Below are positions 1-8,226 of a DNA stretch of 64,000 nt, one piece after another; position 1 is the stretch's first letter; every line of letters begins with the position of its first letter. Source of the stretch: Nitrosomonadales bacterium (GTDB taxonomy: Bacteria > Pseudomonadota > Gammaproteobacteria > Burkholderiales > Gallionellaceae); NCBI GenBank assembly GCA_023259055.1, contig JAHFQZ010000003.1, positions 186,001 through 250,000 on the forward strand, read 5' to 3'. A model generated the notes under the pieces. That model searched no databases. It was not told the origin of the DNA and worked only from the letters and a program-made list of their open reading frames with translations. The position numbers were made by a program, and so were the translations under genes.

Positions 1-2
1 AT

Positions 3-587
3 GGTGATGACGAAGCATTGGAATCCGCTAAATCCTTATTGGATGAGCAACAGAGCCTGAGTCACGGCGACCGCGAACGTCTGTTCGGTTATCTGGAAGG
101 CGGCGGCAAGATGATCCTGTCCGAGCCCCGTGCGATGCTTACCGCCGCCTCGAAAATGCCCGGACTGGACGGGCAGAAAATGTCCAAGTCCTACGACAAC
201 ACCATCACGCTGCGCGAGGACGAGGCCAGCGTCAGCAAGAAAATCCGCACCATGCCGACCGATCCGGCGCGCATCCGCCGCACCGATGTCGGCGACCCCG
301 ATAAATGCCCGGTGTGGCCGTTGCATCTGGTGTATTCCAGCGAGCAGACGAAACAATGGGTAATTCAGGGCTGCAAGAGCGCCGGCATCGGCTGCATCGA
401 ATGCAAACAGCCGGTGATCGACGCTGTGCTCGAAGAGCAGCGCCCGATGCGCGAGCGTGCACAACAGTATCTGGACGACCCGGCGCTGGTTCGCAACATT
501 ATCGCCGACGGCTGCGAGAAGGCGCGCAAACTGGCTTCCGAGACCATGCGCGATGTGCGCGAAGCGATGGGGCTGAGCTACAGCTAA
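3..587 (+). CDS. trpS: Tryptophanyl-tRNA synthetase, C-terminal part (partial)
   Basis: Class I aminoacyl-tRNA synthetase that charges tRNA-Trp. The reading frame is open from the first bases of the window, so the N-terminal catalytic part lies outside it. The KMSKS signature for adenylate formation is visible near residue 58 of the fragment (GQKMSKSYDN), followed by the helical anticodon-recognition region ending DVREAMGLSYS. The visible piece carries an acidic stretch (LLDEQQSLSHGD) before the KMSKS region, a length variation seen in proteobacterial TrpS. It ends 6 nt before scpA, so it is probably co-transcribed with the scpAB genes. Confidence 0.93.
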   Translation, partial: GDDEALESAKSLLDEQQSLSHGDRERLFGYLEGGGKMILSEPRAMLTAASKMPGLDGQKMSKSYDNTITLREDEASVSKKIRTMPTDPARIRRTDVGDPDKCPVWPLHLVYSSEQTKQWVIQGCKSAGIGCIECKQPVIDAVLEEQRPMRERAQQYLDDPALVRNIIADGCEKARKLASETMRDVREAMGLSYS

Positions 588-593
588 CCGGCG

Positions 594-1400
594 ATGAGCG
601 AACAGCAATTCCTGCTTCATCCACTTGCGCGCATTCACGGCGAACCGCTGCTGGAGCTGCCGCAGGATTTATACATTCCGCCGGACGCGTTGGAGCTGGT
701 TCTGGAGAACTTCCAGGGGCCGCTTGACTTGTTGCTGTACCTGATCCGCAAGCACAACCTCGATGTGCTGGACATTCCGATGGCGGAATTGACCCGGCAA
801 TACATGACCTACATCGAGATGATGCATCAACATCGCCTGGAACTGGCGGCAGAGTATTTGCTGATGGCCGCGGTGCTGATCGAAATAAAATCGCGCATGT
901 TGCTGCCGCGCCCGCCCAAGGCCAGCGAAGAAGAAGGTGAAGACCCGCGCGTTGAATTGATGCGCCGCTTACTGGAATACGAGCAAATGAAACTCGCCGC
1001 GCAAAAACTAAACGAACTGCCACAAGCCGGGCGCGATTTCGAGATCGTGCAAGTGCTGATTGAAAATACCGTGCAGGAACGTCTGCCGGAAGTCAGCGTG
1101 GAAGATTTGCGCCAGGCATGGCTGGGCCTGTTAGCTCGCGCCAAGCTCAATAAGCATCACAAAGTGCGCCGCGAACAATTGTCGGTGCGCGAACAGATGA
1201 CACATGTTCTGCGAAGTTTGCATGGAGGCGAGTTTATCGCGTTCGACAAGCTGTTTGATGTGCATGGTGGCGTGCCGAAACTTGTTGTCACCTTCATTGC
1301 CATCCTCGAACTGGCCAAAGAATTTCTGGTGGAAATCCAGCAAAGCGAAACATTGGGGAGCATTTATGTCAGAACAAGCCGAGCCATTACCGCAGAATGA
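594..1400 (+). CDS. scpA: Segregation and condensation protein A
   Basis: Kleisin subunit of the Smc-ScpA-ScpB condensin, which compacts and segregates the chromosome. The 268-residue protein has the family N-terminal signature ([21 protein letters not shown], shown here in part) at about residues 38-58, which binds the Smc neck. A basic, charged middle follows, then a C-terminal winged-helix segment (about 195-265) that contacts the other Smc head. The ATG lies 6 nt after trpS. Its 3' end overlaps scpB by 35 nt, which suggests translational coupling. Confidence 0.95.
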   Translation: MSEQQFLLHPLARIHGEPLLELPQDLYIPPDALELVLENFQGPLDLLLYLIRKHNLDVLDIPMAELTRQYMTYIEMMHQHRLELAAEYLLMAAVLIEIKSRMLLPRPPKASEEEGEDPRVELMRRLLEYEQMKLAAQKLNELPQAGRDFEIVQVLIENTVQERLPEVSVEDLRQAWLGLLARAKLNKHHKVRREQLSVREQMTHVLRSLHGGEFIAFDKLFDVHGGVPKLVVTFIAILELAKEFLVEIQQSETLGSIYVRTSRAITAE

Positions 1401-2133
1401 AGCGCCACTGCTCGTGGAGACCGAATCCAGTCTGGACGAGGTTTCGATTAGCACGGATCTGTTTGGCGGAAAAATGAACACGGGGCAGTTCAAGCTCATA
1501 CTCGAGGCCGCGCTGATGACCACCACGGAACCCCTGCCGGTTTCGGAGCTGAAGAAGCTCAGTGATGTGTCGCTGGACAATCGCCAGATGGAAGCCCTGC
1601 TCGAAGAGCTTGCGCATGACTGGCAAGGGCGCAGCGTTGAACTAAACCGCGTGGCCAGCGGCTGGCGGTTCCGCGCCAATCCGGAAATGCAGCAATACCT
1701 TGATCGGCTCAACCCGCAAAAACCGCCGCGCTACTCGCGCGCCGTGCTTGAAACGCTTGCCATCATCGCCTATCACCAACCGGTCACACGCGGCGACATC
1801 GAGGAAATACGCGGCGTCGCAGTCTCTTCACAAGTCCTCAAAACGCTGGAAGCCCGCGGCTGGGTAGAAGTGGTTGGCACACGCGATGCACCCGGTAAAC
1901 CCGAATTATTTGCCACCACCAAGCAATTTCTCGATGATCTGAACCTGCGAGCCTTGCAGGAACTTCCCTCGCTGGAAGAAATCGGCGCGTTGCTGGAACA
2001 GGATACTGCTGCGGATAAGTCGTTGCCCGCCCCCGAAAAATGGACAACAACCGACGTTTCCCCTTTGGGCATCACTGGGCCAGGCAGCGAGGATGCCGCC
2101 GAAGTTCCCCTTACGGGGGTTGAAGCGGGATAA
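1366..2133 (+). CDS. scpB: Segregation and condensation protein B
   Basis: Second accessory subunit of the Smc condensin; two winged-helix domains dimerise and bind ScpA. I chose the ATG at 1366 (MSEQAEPL) because a GGGGAG ribosome site precedes it and the conserved part ([19 protein letters not shown]) begins shortly after; the frame is open further upstream but only as a shadow of scpA. The family motif [20 protein letters not shown] is clear at about residues 128-147. An acidic, low-complexity N-terminal extension and a C-terminal tail flank the core. The gene overlaps scpA by 35 nt. Confidence 0.94.
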   Translation: MSEQAEPLPQNEAPLLVETESSLDEVSISTDLFGGKMNTGQFKLILEAALMTTTEPLPVSELKKLSDVSLDNRQMEALLEELAHDWQGRSVELNRVASGWRFRANPEMQQYLDRLNPQKPPRYSRAVLETLAIIAYHQPVTRGDIEEIRGVAVSSQVLKTLEARGWVEVVGTRDAPGKPELFATTKQFLDDLNLRALQELPSLEEIGALLEQDTAADKSLPAPEKWTTTDVSPLGITGPGSEDAAEVPLTGVEAG

Positions 2134-2146
2134 AGCCTGTTCCGGC

Positions 2147-2929
2147 ATGAAACATATCCAATCCCGCGACAACCCTCTTTTCAAGGAACTCGCCAAGCTT
2201 GCCGGTTCAGCGCGTCATCGCGGCAAGGTTAACCAGACCCTGCTGGACGGTACGCATTTGCTGGCGGCGTATCTGGATTCGGGAAATCAGCCGCAACACA
2301 TCCTGCTGAATCCAGCTGCGTTGGGCGATGCGGAAATAACGGCATTGCTGGAACATGCTGCCGGCGTGCCAGTGACGCAATTTGATGACAAATTGTTCGC
2401 AGAACTCAGCGAACTGAAAACACCGACCGGCATTCTCGCACTGATCGATTTGCCGCAGTCGGCAGGAGCGATATCCGATAGCCGCTTTCCCCTGTTGCTG
2501 GAGGATATTCAGGATCCGGGAAATCTCGGTTCGATATTGCGTTCGGCGGCTGCGGCGGGATGCGATGCGGTATTTCTCTCTACCGGGTGCGCCGACGCTT
2601 GGTCACCTAAAGTGCTGCGTGCCGCAATGGGGGGGCATTTTTTGTTGCGTATTTACGAGCAACAGGATTTGCAAAGCGTTGCGAAAGCATTTTCAGGCGC
2701 GCTGCTGGCGGCGAGCCTGCAAGCCACTCACAGCCTTTATGAGAGCGACTTGCGCGGGAATGTTGCATTTCTGATTGGCAACGAAGGGGCCGGACTGTCT
2801 GAGGGCTTGCTGAATCTGGCTACAAGAAAAATTACTATCCCGATGCACGGCAAGATCGAATCACTGAATGCGGCAGCGGCGACAGCGATATGTTTATTTG
2901 AAGCAGTGCGGCAACGGCAAGCGCAGTAA
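2147..2929 (+). CDS. TrmH-family (SpoU) RNA 2'-O-methyltransferase
   Basis: SPOUT-class, SAM-dependent enzyme likely to methylate ribose in rRNA or tRNA. The start at 2147 (MKHIQSRDNPLFKELAKLA) gives the usual N-terminal substrate-binding domain (about 1-95). The knotted catalytic domain follows, with motif 1 (LEDIQDPGNLGSILRSAAA), motif 2 (FLIGNEGAGLS) and motif 3 (ITIPMHGKIESLNAAAATAI). The frame is open upstream inside scpB but that part does not look coding. The gene follows scpB by 13 nt, so it may belong to the same operon. The exact nucleotide target cannot be read from sequence. Confidence 0.88.
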   Translation: MKHIQSRDNPLFKELAKLAGSARHRGKVNQTLLDGTHLLAAYLDSGNQPQHILLNPAALGDAEITALLEHAAGVPVTQFDDKLFAELSELKTPTGILALIDLPQSAGAISDSRFPLLLEDIQDPGNLGSILRSAAAAGCDAVFLSTGCADAWSPKVLRAAMGGHFLLRIYEQQDLQSVAKAFSGALLAASLQATHSLYESDLRGNVAFLIGNEGAGLSEGLLNLATRKITIPMHGKIESLNAAAATAICLFEAVRQRQAQ

Positions 2930-3088
2930 TTCATTCAATCCATTATTGCCAAGCTGTATCCTTGGAGTGCTCAACAGAAGGAAAATCTGGTAGCATGAAA
3001 TACCTCTCTTGGAAGACGAGATACAGAGGGAAGTCCATGGTGAAGCAGCCGCAATTTATAGCTGCCAATTTATTATAGGAGTGTTGCA

Positions 3089-3433
3089 ATGCGTAAAATT
3101 ATTTTGATGATGATACTAATGACAATTGCTGGTTGCGGTGAGAAGGCATCTGGCAACAAGACTGAAACTGTTGCACACCCCGCGCAGAATACAAACTATG
3201 GCGGCAATTTTGGATCGGGAACGCAAAGCCCAGAGGAAAAGTTTGCCGAGGTGAAGCAAAAAGCTGAGGCTGGTAGTTCAAAAGATCAATTAGGTCTCGG
3301 CCGGATGTATTACAACGGAGTCGGCGTAGCCAAAGATGACGCAAAGGCGGCGGAGTGGTGGCAAAAAGCGGCTGCGCAGGGTAATGGAGCCGCAGAGGAA
3401 GCTCTCAAAAACCTTCATGCAAATGCACCTTAA
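3089..3433 (+). CDS. Small lipoprotein with one Sel1-like repeat
   Basis: A 114-residue putative lipoprotein. The signal peptide ends in a lipobox (MTIAGC, Cys at about residue 16). A low-complexity linker follows, then one Sel1-type TPR helix pair with the typical YNGVGVAKDDAKAAEWWQKA core (about 70-95). Sel1 repeats mediate protein contacts; no enzymatic role is visible. AGGAG precedes the ATG. The gene is a paralogue of the two-repeat lipoprotein at 15757-16212, with near-identical signal and linker, and the DNA after it is a decayed copy of the gene that follows that paralogue. Confidence 0.85.
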   Translation: MRKIILMMILMTIAGCGEKASGNKTETVAHPAQNTNYGGNFGSGTQSPEEKFAEVKQKAEAGSSKDQLGLGRMYYNGVGVAKDDAKAAEWWQKAAAQGNGAAEEALKNLHANAP

Positions 3434-3535
3434 GTGAGAATCAAATAAAATTCAGTTCTATGGAAACGCTGAATAAGTACGTATAAGTATGTAAGCGGTT
3501 GTTCAGCAGAACAGTGGGTCGAGTGGTAAGAAAAA
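3434..3535 (+). pseudogene. Decayed, internally deleted copy of the small exported protein gene at 16209-16481
   Basis: Directly after the Sel1 lipoprotein stop, the DNA matches both ends of the intact gene at 16209. The start side reads GTGAGAATCAAATAAAATTC against GTGAATCAAATAAAATTC. The end side reads GTTCAGCAGAACAGTGGGTC against GTTCAGCAGATCAGTGGGTC. The middle of the intact gene is missing, and the frame reaches a stop after four codons. It is therefore the relic of a duplicated two-gene cassette (lipoprotein plus small protein). Confidence 0.75.
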
Positions 3536-3580
3536 ACTGGCGGTTAAACTCTGAAGTACAGCTTTCATAAATGGCGAAAT

Positions 3581-3612
3581 GAACAACCCCGCAGCTTGCT
3601 GCGGGGTTGTTC
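3581..3612. terminator. Perfect 14-15 bp GC-rich hairpin
   Basis: GAACAACCCCGCAGC pairs perfectly with GCTGCGGGGTTGTTC across a two-base gap (or a four-base loop). It lies between the lipoprotein/pseudogene cassette and the small gene at 3700. The strength fits a transcription terminator, but no run of T follows on either strand, so a bidirectional terminator or a repeat hairpin are both possible. Confidence 0.5.
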
Positions 3613-3699
3613 ATTTGACACCCTGCCGACGTATTTTTTACCACGTTCAAAGACATACACGAAACCCGTTAATATGAAATCCTGTGCCGAGGCGTTGCT

Positions 3700-3951
3700 A
3701 TGAACGCGCACGATATATCACACAAGACGTATGTTTACATCGACGAGCTGGCTTCCCTCCTGTGTATTTCCGAAGCGGAAGTACTGGCATACGAAAAGCT
3801 TGGCGCAATTCCGCCTTCAGAACCGCACTACCTTCCGGGCGATACACGTCGAATATATCCAAGGCAAAAAGCGCTTGAGATGTGGGCTGACTGGAAGGCA
3901 TATTGCGAATTTTTAGATGAAGAGCAAGGGACCAACCATGCAAACCACTGA
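3700..3951 (+). CDS. Small protein with a MerR-like helix-turn-helix look
   Basis: An 83-residue protein of unknown function. Residues about 10-60 (YVYIDELASLLCISEAEVLA, then YEKLGAIPP and DTRRIYP) resemble the N-terminal helix-turn-helix of MerR-type or CbpM-type proteins: a sensing helix, a 'YEKLGAI' segment and an RRIYP strand. The effector part of a MerR regulator is absent. The ribosome site is weak (CGAGG). A 17-codon frame (start 3938) overlaps its end and then stops, so this may be the leftover of a longer locus. I cannot name a target. Confidence 0.5.
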   Translation: MNAHDISHKTYVYIDELASLLCISEAEVLAYEKLGAIPPSEPHYLPGDTRRIYPRQKALEMWADWKAYCEFLDEEQGTNHANH

Positions 3952-4179
3952 AATTGAAATTATCGCCAATATCCGCTTTGTGCTGCGTTAGCCACGCTTC
4001 GCGAGTGTCTGCTTACGGGTGACCTGAATTAAATAGCCAGAGCGCAACATTTCAAAGACAGTTTTCATAAAGGCTATTACATGGATCGAAATTTGCCAAT
4101 TGCGTACATGCGCCCCTTTATAATTGAGAATAAATGTAAACAAGATACCATCTGCTTTATACATCGCCATTCTTGTTCT

Positions 4180-4247
4180 ATCAGGCAAACACTGACAACA
4201 AGCTTTCCCATTTCCTTACACCATAATCAGGCAAACACCTATAGCGC
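4180..4247 (+). repeat. Dispersed TCAGGCAAACACTGA element, copy A
   Basis: One of four copies of a ~62-68 bp element in this window. It has two direct copies of the motif TCAGGCAAACACTGA/TCAGGCAAACACCTA. They are separated by about 31 bases that are themselves conserved between copies (a TTTCCCATTTCCTTACACC-like core and an ATAA end). It sits in the 400-base gene-free stretch 3952-4351, where I see nothing else beyond short open frames. Confidence 0.7.
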
Positions 4248-4351
4248 CCTTTTCGTGCGATGTTCATTATTGGCATCATAAATTTTGCAGAAAGTATTGA
4301 GCCATATAGTTTGCTTATCCAGAGGTTCCAAATATTGCGAGGAGAAGGGTT

Positions 4352-4933
4352 ATGTATCTAAACTTTTTGCGTTTGATAACAGTTGTGAGTATTCTTTTTC
4401 ATTGCAGCAGCAGCATGGCAGGCGCTTGGGATAAGAATATAAAACGGATTGTAATCCCATCATTCGGCTTGACGGCGGACCAACTGCCCGATCCTCAAAG
4501 TAAAGGGGCAGTGCTCTTTGCATCGTATTGCAGTCAGTGCCACAATCTCCCGAGTCCCAAGATGCATTCAACAAACGACTGGCCTGTGAGGTTTGAAAAG
4601 ATGATGGATCACGCCCTGCTTATGGCAGGCGCTTCGCCTGGTGTCAAAACACCTGCCGATAAAGAGAAAAAAGAGATCGTTTCCTATCTGGAAAAGAATG
4701 GATTCAGAGATCTTCCTGCAAATTCCCCATTACGTGCAGAACCCGAGGCATTCAACGTTGTCTGGTTTTGCTCAGTGTGCCATGCCGTACCTGACCCAGA
4801 CCAGTTTCCTGCAAAAGAATGGAGCAAGATCGTTGACCGGATGAACAGCTATAGAAAGAAACAGGGCAGGGAAGAGATGAGCAATTCTGACAGGAAGGGA
4901 ATAATAAATTTCCTTGCCAAGAAACGACAGTAA
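4352..4933 (+). CDS. Exported diheme cytochrome c
   Basis: A 193-residue periplasmic electron carrier. A signal peptide covers about residues 1-23 (cleavage near SMAGA). Two heme c attachment motifs are visible, CSQCH at 60-64 and CSVCH at 140-144, each beginning a similar ~80-residue half, so the protein looks like a tandem cytochrome c domain. A good GAGGAGAAGG ribosome site precedes the ATG. I cannot assign a partner; the b6c complex at 16.6-18 kb is a candidate only by being another cytochrome in the region. Confidence 0.85.
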   Translation: MYLNFLRLITVVSILFHCSSSMAGAWDKNIKRIVIPSFGLTADQLPDPQSKGAVLFASYCSQCHNLPSPKMHSTNDWPVRFEKMMDHALLMAGASPGVKTPADKEKKEIVSYLEKNGFRDLPANSPLRAEPEAFNVVWFCSVCHAVPDPDQFPAKEWSKIVDRMNSYRKKQGREEMSNSDRKGIINFLAKKRQ

Positions 4934-5032
4934 GAGTCAAAAGTCATCAGACGTTACTCAAAGTCAGCCGCCAACACACAAAATAAGCCTGTTGGTTATG
5001 TATTACCGCAAAACTATTTACAGGAGCTTGTT

Positions 5033-5623
5033 ATGACTTATCGTTTAAATCACATGTACACAATAAATCGTCTGGTCACAATAAGTGGCGCATCTCTTTT
5101 AATGGCCGTCTCTCTCTTTGCAGGTGCCGCCTTTGGGGCGGAACATCAACTCTCAACTAAATATTCCATGGTAGTCGATCCCGCTGCGAAACAGCAGTTG
5201 GGAGAGCAGACCTTCAATGAAGTGATGATGTTTTTTCAGGCAGCGGAAAAGGCCATTGAAACAAAAGACCTGGAAGGCCTTATGGCACTATATTCAGACA
5301 ATTATGGCGACGGAGACCATGATAAAAAATCTGCAGAACAGATATGGCGAAGAATATTTTCCACATTTGATTCCATGTCAACGCAGCATAATCTGAAGCT
5401 TGGAAAAATGTCGTCCGATAAAAACATGGTGGTTTTTCAGTGTAGTGGTCTTCTGATGGGTATGCCTGACCCTAAAACAAAAAAAGGGCTTATAACCATC
5501 GATAATTGGGCCAATCAAGATCATGTGCTGATCAAGGAAGCCGGTAAATGGAAGTTGATCGGCACATATGGGCAAGAACGTAAACGATTATGGTTCGACA
5601 AGCCTATGCATCCCCTTTTCTAG
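5033..5623 (+). CDS. Exported NTF2-like/SnoaL-like domain protein
   Basis: A 196-residue protein with a signal peptide (hydrophobic stretch about 17-34, cleavage near GAAFGA). The mature part fits an NTF2-like alpha+beta cone: helix EVMMFFQAAEKAIETKDLEG, then LMALYSDNYGDG, then strands ending in a Trp/Lys/Leu pattern (KEAGKWKLIGTYGQ) typical of these folds. No catalytic residues can be assigned. An AGGAG site lies before the ATG; a second in-frame ATG 7 codons later is an alternative start. It lies about 100 nt after the cytochrome gene. Confidence 0.65.
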   Translation: MTYRLNHMYTINRLVTISGASLLMAVSLFAGAAFGAEHQLSTKYSMVVDPAAKQQLGEQTFNEVMMFFQAAEKAIETKDLEGLMALYSDNYGDGDHDKKSAEQIWRRIFSTFDSMSTQHNLKLGKMSSDKNMVVFQCSGLLMGMPDPKTKKGLITIDNWANQDHVLIKEAGKWKLIGTYGQERKRLWFDKPMHPLF

Positions 5624-5817
5624 GATAGTGTAGGCGCCTCAGTAGCTGGACTGACTGGCGGTAAGTTAAGTGACAACTACCGGTTGTTATTTTCACCAGC
5701 GCAGTATGTGTATTCAACTTATGCAATACCAGCCAAGCGAACTTTGTTTGTCATATCTGGTCTGAGAAAATATATTTTACAATTGACAGGACTGCTGAGT
5801 TTTGCCAAGCTGCGTAT

Positions 5818-6219
5818 ATGTCATGTTCCATAAAAAAATTTGTTGCGGTATTAGTAGCCATTTGGCTGCCGTTGTTTAGCGGCAACGTGCTGGCTGTTTC
5901 AGTCGCTATGCAGACGATGTGCGGCGATTGCCAAACTGTCGTTGCCCAGCAGAACGAGCATCACAAGCACCACGTCTCGACAGAGCAAAACCTCCAGTCT
6001 GCTGCAGATCAAGATCAATCTTCCAGCCTTCATGACCAACAGGAATCTGGCTGCGGGAACTCTGGCATCTGCCATCTGGCCTGTTCGGGATATTTGGCTA
6101 CTGCATCAATTAAAGTGGCGGAAGCCCAGCCATTAGCGCTGTCGTTCGCACCCTCTTCGACACAGTTTCAATCCGTTGCATTAACTCTGCTTGATCCTCC
6201 GCCTCTCGCTCGCGCATAA
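5818..6219 (+). CDS. Exported His/Cys-rich protein at the head of the copper operon
   Basis: A 133-residue protein with a signal peptide (about 1-27, ending NVLAVS). A CGDC pair lies near residue 37, a His-rich stretch (NEHHKHHVSTEQ) near 49, and a second Cys cluster (GCGNSGICHLAC) near 79-90. This pattern resembles DUF2946-type small exported proteins found next to copper efflux genes, and it suggests periplasmic metal binding. It is the first gene of the Cus-like operon, followed by the DUF411 gene. The 190-base region upstream (5624-5817) holds a TTGACA at 5783-5788 but no well-spaced -10 box. Confidence 0.65.
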   Translation: MSCSIKKFVAVLVAIWLPLFSGNVLAVSVAMQTMCGDCQTVVAQQNEHHKHHVSTEQNLQSAADQDQSSSLHDQQESGCGNSGICHLACSGYLATASIKVAEAQPLALSFAPSSTQFQSVALTLLDPPPLARA

Positions 6220-6340
6220 CGCGGGACGAGTGTCTTTATTTTTCGTAATCTCGCTGAATCTTTCAGCACAAAGCCTCGTTCCGAATCGCCCAGCCGCCGC
6301 GTTGCGCCTGCTAATACAAAATTATTTCAGGATTCGAAAC

Positions 6341-6883
6341 ATGAGAACGAACGAAGTGGGATTCGCTAAAACATTTACGATGGTTCATTTTAAGAAACAA
6401 GTTCTGCTGCAAGGATTGGCGTTGTGTGCCGCTTTGGGAGCTGCTCTGCCCGGCATGGCGCAACCCTTGCAACAGGGTTCAGGGCAGGCCGCTTCGGCAG
6501 GTTCAGGACATGCCCTGCCAGTTGTGGAAATTTACAAAAGTGCGGAATGCGGATGCTGTAAAGCCTGGGCGGAACATCTTCAGAAAAACGGCTTCGAGGT
6601 TATTCTGCATGATGTTGATGATGTGCCTGCTGCACGCAAAAAGCTGGGCATGCCAAGCAAATATGGTTCATGTCATTCAGCCAAGGTAGGACAATATCTG
6701 GTTGAGGGCCATGTGCCCGCTACGGATATCAAAAGATTGCTTATAGAACGCCCAAAGGCCATCGGTCTGGCTGTGCCTTCCATGCCGCCCGGTTCGCCCG
6801 GCATGGAAAGCACACTCCCCGTACCTTATGACACCTTGCTGATTACTCAGGACGGTAAAGCAAAAGTTTTTGCGCATCATTGA
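6341..6883 (+). CDS. DUF411 metal-binding protein
   Basis: A 180-residue exported protein with a signal peptide after a longish N-terminus (hydrophobic stretch about 27-40, ending PGMAQP). DUF411 hallmarks follow: a CxCC motif in YKSAECGCCKAW, HDVDD, SCHSAKVGQYLVEGHVPA, and the end motif GLAVPSMPPGSPGM. The family is repeatedly found beside copper resistance genes and probably binds metal through its Cys/Met residues. I chose the ATG at 6341 for its AGGA; 6380 is an alternative. It lies between the His/Cys-rich protein and cusC. Confidence 0.85.
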   Translation: MRTNEVGFAKTFTMVHFKKQVLLQGLALCAALGAALPGMAQPLQQGSGQAASAGSGHALPVVEIYKSAECGCCKAWAEHLQKNGFEVILHDVDDVPAARKKLGMPSKYGSCHSAKVGQYLVEGHVPATDIKRLLIERPKAIGLAVPSMPPGSPGMESTLPVPYDTLLITQDGKAKVFAHH

Positions 6884-6951
6884 ACCGGCGCAACGGCCTG
6901 GATAAGTTAATTTCAGGCAGTTGTTTTGCAACTGGTTCCGAGGAGTGAACT

Positions 6952-8226
6952 ATGAAGATGCGACTTATTGCCAGACTAGCTGCTTGCGGACTGATGGGAG
7001 TATGGCTGTTGCCTGCTTGTGCGGCTGATGATCTGGGAACCAATCTCACCGGGCTGCTGGAGTATGCACGCGAGCACAATCCCGAGTTCGCGGCGATGCG
7101 ATACGAGGCCGATGCCGCGGCGCAACGCGCACAGGCCGCAACAGCCTTGCCTGATCCGGTGCTCCGCACCGAGTTGATGGACATTACCAACCGCGGCATG
7201 GACAAGAGCCCCAGCCTGCTCCCGTCGCAGGTGGGCAGCACGCGCTATACGTTTATGCAGAGCGTGCCGTGGTTTGGCAAACGTGATTTGAAGCAGAAAG
7301 CAGCCGGGGCTGTGGCAGACCAGGCGCATGGACGAACTGTCGCTACATGGGCGGATTTGTCGGCGCAAATAAAATCCGCTTACGCGCAGTATTACTATGT
7401 TACGGGCAGTCAAAAAATCACCCGCGACTTGCTTGATCTGGTGGTGCAGATGGAGAAAGTTGCGCAGTTTCGCTATGCCAACGGCCTGGCAGCACAGCAG
7501 GACGCAGTGCGTGCGCAAGTGGAACAATCGGTTATGAAAACCGGGCTGGTCGCGCTGGACAATTCCAAACGACAAATTGAGGTACGGCTGAATGCCATGT
7601 TGTCGCGCCCGGCGACTATGCCGCTTGCTACCCCGCAAATCTTACGAAGCATTCCTGCAACAGCAGGTATGGAAAATTACAAGGCTCTGGAAAATCGCAT
7701 TCATGAACACAACCCGGATTTGTTTGTGGACGAGGCGGGTATCGGCGCGGCAGAAAAAAATCGTGAGCTTGCTTACAAAAACCGTTATCCGGATTTTACG
7801 CTAGGTATTTCTCCGACCCAGTACGGCACTGCAGTGCGGGAGTGGGGCTTGATGGTCGAACTCAATATCCCGTTGCAACAAGATTCACGCCGTTCACAGG
7901 AGCGTGAATCCGAGGCAATGCTGGCGGCAGCAAAGGCACGAAAGGAAGCAACCGCCAACCGCATCCTGTCCGCACTGGCCGAAAACCTTTCCGGCCTGGA
8001 TGCTGCGCAGCACACCGAGGCGCTGAGCTCCAGCGGCCTGTTGCCACAAGCGAAGGTCACATTTGAATCTGCGTTAACCGGCTACCAGACCGGCAGGGTG
8101 GATTTTGCGACGTTGTTGGATGCGGCACGACAAATCCTGAATGCCAAACTGGAAGTGCTGAAAGCACAGACGGAAGCGCAGATGCGTTTGGCTGAAATCG
8201 AAAGACTGTTGGGAGAAGATCTATGA
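6952..8226 (+). CDS. cusC: TolC-family outer-membrane channel of a Cus-type efflux pump
   Basis: The outer-membrane exit duct of the tripartite metal efflux system. The 424-residue protein has a signal peptide (1-24, cleavage near PACAADD) and two related helical halves typical of TolC proteins: ALPDPVLRTE near residue 65 in the first and FESALTGYQTGRVDFATLLD near 368 in the second. A GAGGAG site precedes the ATG. Its last codons overlap the start of the adaptor gene by 4 nt (ATGA), so the two are translationally coupled. Confidence 0.88.
   Translation: MKMRLIARLAACGLMGVWLLPACAADDLGTNLTGLLEYAREHNPEFAAMRYEADAAAQRAQAATALPDPVLRTELMDITNRGMDKSPSLLPSQVGSTRYTFMQSVPWFGKRDLKQKAAGAVADQAHGRTVATWADLSAQIKSAYAQYYYVTGSQKITRDLLDLVVQMEKVAQFRYANGLAAQQDAVRAQVEQSVMKTGLVALDNSKRQIEVRLNAMLSRPATMPLATPQILRSIPATAGMENYKALENRIHEHNPDLFVDEAGIGAAEKNRELAYKNRYPDFTLGISPTQYGTAVREWGLMVELNIPLQQDSRRSQERESEAMLAAAKARKEATANRILSALAENLSGLDAAQHTEALSSSGLLPQAKVTFESALTGYQTGRVDFATLLDAARQILNAKLEVLKAQTEAQMRLAEIERLLGEDL

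Noticed and set aside
3938-3991. 17-codon frame (MQTTEIEIIANIRFVLR) overlapping the end of the small gene at 3700
   Set aside because: Too short, no ribosome site of its own, no pattern; noted as a possible gene relic only.
4180-4247. Short direct repeats with a 31-base gap, CRISPR-like at first sight
   Set aside because: The gap sequence is conserved between the four copies, there are only two units each, and the unit is just 15 bases. It is a dispersed repeat, not an array.
5783-5812. TTGACA upstream of the copper operon as a promoter
   Set aside because: No -10 box at an acceptable distance before the start codon; not supported.
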